From NCBI GenBank assembly GCA_033085395.1, contig JANQBS010000174.1, forward strand, positions 22,029-86,028: a DNA stretch of 64,000 nucleotides, written 5' to 3'. The position numbers and the translations under genes are program-made. The notes beneath the pieces were generated by a model, which worked only from the letters and a program-made list of their open reading frames with translations, was not told the origin of the DNA and did no database searches. Shown here piece after piece: positions 59,138 to 64,000 of this stretch. How positions within the stretch are numbered: position 1 is the first letter of the stretch; the number at the start of each line of letters is the position of its first letter. This stretch comes from Xanthoparmelia taractica (taxonomy: Eukaryota > Ascomycota > Lecanoromycetes > Lecanorales > Parmeliaceae).

Positions 59138-62100
59138 CTCTTTTTTGCAAAACACTGTGCGGGAGCTCGGCCTTAGCGGATCACCCCGCTATTTTTTATT
59201 TAGACGATTATTCAAGAAGAGCAGAAGATAAATCGCGATATATAATAGTTATATAAATATATCTTTCTTTTTAATTAGATTAGATATAAAGCTATCTAGC
59301 TATTAATATAGTCTAGATATATAGAGAAATTCTTCTACTATATTTATAAACTATCTCGCTATCGCTATAGCTCTACGAAAGAAAAACGTTAGTTTAAAAA
59401 AGTCTTCTAAAAGAAAGAGACGTATAAATAATTTACTAGAATTACTTAGAGATAACTCTTCGAAGTATTCTTTATTATCTAAAGTTATAGATATATCGAA
59501 TACGTCTACTACTTCGAAGACGCCTCGTCTAAGACTTAATATAACGTCTTATAGATCGATAATACTAGTATTAAGATTTTATATATCTAAGCTATCTAGA
59601 TAATAGCGCTCTTCGATTATTATTAGTAATTTCTTTCGAGCTTTAATAGCGCCGAGTTCGCTATTAAATTAGCTTTCGAAGTCTCTTAATAGTATAATAT
59701 CACTAGAGCTTCTAACTAATAAATAACAATTTATAGATTTAGCGATACTCGATTAAATACTCGCTAGCGAGAATTTAACTCTTATATTAAAAAGTCTATA
59801 CTTTAGTCGCTTTTAGTCGAATTTTATTATTAAAATTCGACTAAGAATAGCGACTTAATCTAATAATGTGAGGGTGCTTTCCAATTGTACCATAGGGCCA
59901 ATAATATAACTCATGGGTTCGGGTGCCGCGCTTCACAGAAGGCGCACCCTATTTGCCCATATGAAGCCCGGCGCACCCCATAGGTACCCATATAGCTTCG
60001 TACAGCCTAACAAATAATTAGATATAACTCGAAATCGATTTTTAAACGATATACGATAATATAAAGAATAGAGAGAAAAGAGTACGCGAAGAGAAGATCT
60101 TAAGATTTATAAATATATAAAATAATTAATAATCTCGCTATCTAAAGAAGAGTAAAGAAGTAATTAAATCTAAGTCGAATATAAAGTTATTTAGATTTTC
60201 TATCTTTTTAAAACTCGATAACGAGAGTAACTTATTTAGCGAGTAAAAGATAGAGTTAATATTATATAAATTAGATATTAAATTCTTTTAGAAGAGCGAA
60301 AAGATCGCGTTTAATATCGAAATTAAAAGACGTATACTTAGTAATAACGATAATCTCTTATTCTATTATATATTAGATAAATAGAATAAAAAGACTTATA
60401 AGTATACTATTACTTACGATTATCTATCGCGATATCGAGTCTTACTAACTATAACTCTAATATATAGATCTCTTAATATAGTTAAATAGAGATATTTTAA
60501 TATTTTAAGAATTAGCTCAAGCGAATATCGATAGTAGCTAAATATAATTCTTTAGAAACTATTAAATTAGAAGAATAAGAAAGATTAATAATTAAATCTA
60601 ATATATCGCTACGCTCGTAATAAGTCTAATCTCGTTAAAAAAGAGTCTACTATCGTTAAAATAATATCTATAATAATCGTTTATAGCGATAAAACCTAGA
60701 GTAGTAGAATTATCGATATCGTCGAGATCTTAATAAGCTCTTATTTTATTAAACGACTACTTTATATCTAGACTATATAGAATAAGTCTAATCTAATTCT
60801 CGCTATAAGATATTAGATTCGATCTCGCTAAAAGTGCGTTAAGAAGAACTATAACGCTTAGATAATATCTAAATTAATCTACTATCGTAAAGACTATATA
60901 TAGAAGATACTTTTTTATTACGTCTTAAGATCTAATAAGCTAATTAGTAGTAATTTAAATAGATAAAATCGATAAACTTATTATTAAGTATTCGTCTATA
61001 AGTCTTTTTATTATTTAAGAGCGTGTAGCGAAGATATAGCGAAAGAATAAGCTTAGAAAGAAGAGAAAAGAGAAGAATAATATTACGCCCTTATATAATC
61101 GCGTAATAGCTTTAACTACTTCGTTTATAACTACTATTATTTAACTATCTTCTCTACTATTAACGTCTTTTACTAGCGTCTTTACGAATATTCGATTCTC
61201 TCGTCTTTAAAATAAGCTAGTTTTATATAACTATTACGTCTCTAAGCACTTAGAGAGTCGATTATATAGTTATAGAATAATCTTAGCTTCGAATCTAGAG
61301 TAGAGAGCTAATAGCTCGATATACGTAGATCTAGAAGACTTTATTAAAGATATAAAGTTAAATACTTTAATAAATAAATAGAGAATATTAAAAGATATAA
61401 AGAGAAAGCTATTAGATAAATATTATAAATCTTATTATATTTAGAAGTAGAAAGACGATAATTACGAGTATAAATAAGAGAAGTTAAATATTAAATCTAA
61501 TATTAGACGTAAATTAGCTAATAATATAAGAATATTTAGACGTAAAAAGAAGCTAGATCGTGTCTTAATATATATTTCTTCTTTAATAATCTCTCTATCT
61601 CGAAGATTAGAGTCTATTTTATAGTTTATTAAAAAGAATAAGAGACTAGAATATAGATAATAACGAGAAAATTTTTACAACGAATTAAATAATAATAACG
61701 CGTTATTATTAGATAATAATAAAGAGATTATATAGCTATTCCTATAGCTATAATAAATATCTATAGAGTTATAATATTACTCTTCTTTAGTCTTCTTAGT
61801 AATATCTATTTTCTCTTAACTTCTATAATATATTCTACTTCTTTAAAAGAGTTTGCCCGCGTTATATCTATTCTTCTACGCGTGAATTACGAGGTCTATA
61901 AAGTTACTATATCTTTTATCGTCGAAGAATAGTATAGCTATATCTTAATATCTCTTAATCTACGTCTTGAGAATTAAAAATAAGATCTTAATAATATTTA
62001 AATCTAACGAGTATTAAGATAGATATTTTAATAGTACTTCTATCTCGTAATATATACGTATAAGCTTAAAATAGTAATATACTAAGATGATATTATATAT

Positions 62101-63067
62101 AATTATTAATCGAGACTTATTTTTACTATAGTTATTATAGTAGAGAAGAATATAATCGCGTACGAAGTTAATAAATATCTCTTAAGTTACGAATTCTTAA
62201 AAAATAATTTATAAGAGATAGTCTTATATAGTAAACGTAGATAATAGAGTCTATCTCTTTAATTACTTAAATTTCTCGCTAATCTACGATCTTATATCTA
62301 GAGAAGTCTATTCGTACTTTTTATCGTCTATAGACGTTAATATCTAATTAATAGAGCTAACGAGCTACTTACTAGTTCGCTTATAAGTCGTTAACTTATC
62401 TAGAAAGATTAGTTAATTAAATCGCTAATTAGCTAGCGTAGCAAACTAGCTTTTTTATAAAAATACGTTACGCTAACTAGCAATTCTCCTTATCTACTTA
62501 CGAGACTAATTAAGACGATATAAAGGTTTTTAGATGATATTCTTATCGACGACGAGATCGAATTCGTCGAATAGCTAATAAATTAACTCGTTTAAGTATA
62601 ATATATATCGCTACTCGAGATACGCGAGTAGTTATAATTTAATATATTAACTTATAACTCTAGAACGTTCGCCTAAGCTATTATTTAAAATTAAATAATA
62701 CTATATTAAATCTAAAGAGCTCTTAGCTTTTATAAAATACGAATATATATAGCGTATAGACTAGCTAGAATAACGTTATTGCTATAGTTCTATTCGAAGT
62801 TATTTTATATTAGAGCTCGAATAGACGCTAAGATAGATGACGATATAGTAACGATAGCGAGATAGACGACGTAAATAACTTAGAAGGCTACGAAATAGCT
62901 ATACTAACTCTAAATAGTAAATAGACTATATATGAACTTAAATTTAAACGATTTTATATCTATATATCGCGATTTACCTTCTACTATTCTTGGGTAATCG
63001 TCTAGGCAAAAAATAGCGGGGTGATCCGTCAAGGCCGAGCTCCCGCACAGGGTTTTGCAAAAAAGAG
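59138..63067. mobile_element. About 3.9-kb DNA transposon with roughly 105-bp terminal inverted repeats, RIP-degraded
   Basis: The left end (59138-59244: CTCTTTTTTGCAAAAC, then GTGCGGGAGCTCGGCC, GGATCACCCCGCTATTTTTT, AGACGATTA, ATCGCGATATATA) recurs inverted at 62963-63067 with a few mostly C/T differences. TA dinucleotides lie just outside both ends (59136-59137 and 63068-63069), though a longer target duplication was not found. The interior is AT-rich, with no frame of 60 codons, so any transposase has been destroyed. Superfamily not determined. Confidence 0.75.
59868..60010. repeat. GC-richer island inside the AT-rich transposon
   Basis: About 140 bp of ordinary composition (AGGGTGCTTTCCAATTGTAC at its start) surrounded by AT-rich DNA. 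It contains a hairpin-like pair GGGTGCCGCGCTTC / GAAGGCGCACCC and two further GGCGCACCC-type words. Looks like a small insertion that was not mutated with its surroundings. Confidence 0.5.
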
Positions 63068-63576
63068 TATCTTGAGCGAAATGGGTTTCGTTCTTTTTAA
63101 CACTTCTCAAGAATTATTCCCGTTAAGAGTGGGGTGCTATCGCTGTGATTAGTTTAAGAAACGCTTATTAAGTTATATTCGTGTGATATTAAGTCGACTC
63201 TAAAATCACGCTAGGAGTGTAAATTAAAAATAATTCTTAGAGTATATATTATCTACTATCTACTATCTATAGACTCTAAACTATAGATTATAGATTATAG
63301 ATAACTATACGAAGTAGAAGAAGTAGAAATAATATAAAGCTTTCTTCGAGTTCTTTATATCCCCTCGACTTTTATTTTTCTAGAAAAAGAAAATTTACGA
63401 TATTCTTATTACGAGTATTACGAAAAGATTTTACTCTCTTCTTAATAAAATATCTTTTAAAAATCGTTAAGTTACTACGTAGAAATATAAAGCTTAAGAA
63501 GTGCCGAGCGAAGCGAGATAAAAAATTACACTATCGAGACTATGAAGCGAAGTAGAAATTAGTTTACTCTTGGCTA

Positions 63577-63720
63577 TGGGTCGAAAAGGTCTAGTATATT
63601 TAGTGGGATATTTCATATTATATCGTATTATATCATATCATGAAAGGGTATTATGAAGGGATTATATTAGATTACTTATAAAGATATAAAATAGGAAATT
63701 ACTAATATTATGAAATGATC
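63577..63720. repeat. Diverged relative of the 273-bp MITE, left end only
   Basis: After TA at 63575-63576 the sequence TGGGTCGAAAAGGTCTAGTA continues TATTTAGTGGGATATT. It follows the left end of the 53612 element with C-to-T and G-to-A type differences. The other end was not located, so the right boundary given is arbitrary. Confidence 0.35.
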
Positions 63721-63926
63721 TGAGAAATTTTTAATATATGTAGGGGTATCTTATAATATAAATTATTTCTTATATTAGTTAGCGAATAAGATAAGAAAAT
63801 TTTAAATTAATATATAAGTTAGGGCGAAATTAGCTTAAGTAATTATTAAACTTCGACACTTAATAAGTGATATTAAGATAAACTTTCTTCTAATTTAATC
63901 TCTTTAAGTAAATATAGCTATTCTTA

Positions 63927-64000
63927 CGGGTCGGAAAGGTGTGGTATCTATTGAACATAGTCGTTTTCAACTTTTTTTCAACTTTTTTTAAAAAATTATA
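63927..64000 (-). mobile_element. Second copy of the 273-bp MITE, cut by the window edge
   Basis: After TA at 63925-63926 comes CGGGTCGGAAAGGTGTG, then the reverse complement of the right part of the 53612-53884 element (CATAGTCGTTTTCAACTTTT and onward). It has few differences from that copy. Inverted relative to the first copy and incomplete. Confidence 0.8.

Noticed and set aside
1..64000. CRISPR arrays, bacterial operons, rRNA genes
   Set aside because: None seen; the DNA is eukaryotic with spliceosomal introns.

Overview
This window is nuclear DNA of a filamentous ascomycete (Pezizomycotina). The evidence is short spliceosomal introns (about 50-90 nt, GTATGT/GTAAGT-type donors, one likely GC-AG intron), recognisable fungal housekeeping genes, several cytochrome P450s, and long AT-rich blocks whose relics carry stop codons of the C-to-T/G-to-A kind expected from repeat-induced point mutation (RIP). 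I cannot place the class or genus from the sequence alone.

Layout. (1) 1-7.7 kb: the 3' part of the spliceosomal pseudo-protease SAD1/USP39, tail to tail with the SSU-processome WD40 protein UTP13, then a complete 7-exon type-2 methionine aminopeptidase (MetAP2) of the divergent fungal paralog type. (2) 8-16 kb: a decayed accessory zone with an N-terminal scrap of a squalene-hopene-cyclase-like terpene cyclase, a P450 pseudogene with two frameshifts, and an AT-rich element bounded by 35-bp inverted repeats. (3) 16-24.3 kb: three lineage-type membrane-protein genes without recognised function, then the splicing factor SPP2. (4) 25-32.3 kb: a tailoring-enzyme group without a backbone synthase, made of a secreted FAD-linked (BBE-like) oxidoreductase and two divergently transcribed P450s, all with some sign of damage. 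(5) 34-37 kb: a small tail-anchored protein and empty sequence. (6) 37.2-50 kb: a large repetitive secreted or wall-anchored protein, MAK11 (60S biogenesis), divergent EAF1/VID21 (NuA4 scaffold), and the proteasome gene PRE1, whose start codon is split by an intron. (7) 50.1-64 kb: AT-rich, RIP-degraded mobile DNA, including a Ty3/gypsy relic interrupted by a 273-bp TA-flanked miniature inverted-repeat element, a gene island (56.2-59.1 kb) with a patatin-like relic and a small Cys/His-rich gene, and a 3.9-kb transposon with roughly 105-bp terminal inverted repeats. A second copy of the 273-bp element begins at the right edge.

How the genes work together: SAD1 and SPP2 act in spliceosome assembly or activation, UTP13 and MAK11 in ribosome biogenesis, EAF1 in histone acetylation and PRE1 in the 20S proteasome. 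They are unlinked housekeeping functions interspersed with decaying secondary-metabolism genes. The most interesting combination is a second-type MetAP2 beside terpene-cyclase and P450 relics, because MetAP2 is the target of fumagillin and a MetAP2 copy serves as a resistance gene in the known fumagillin cluster.
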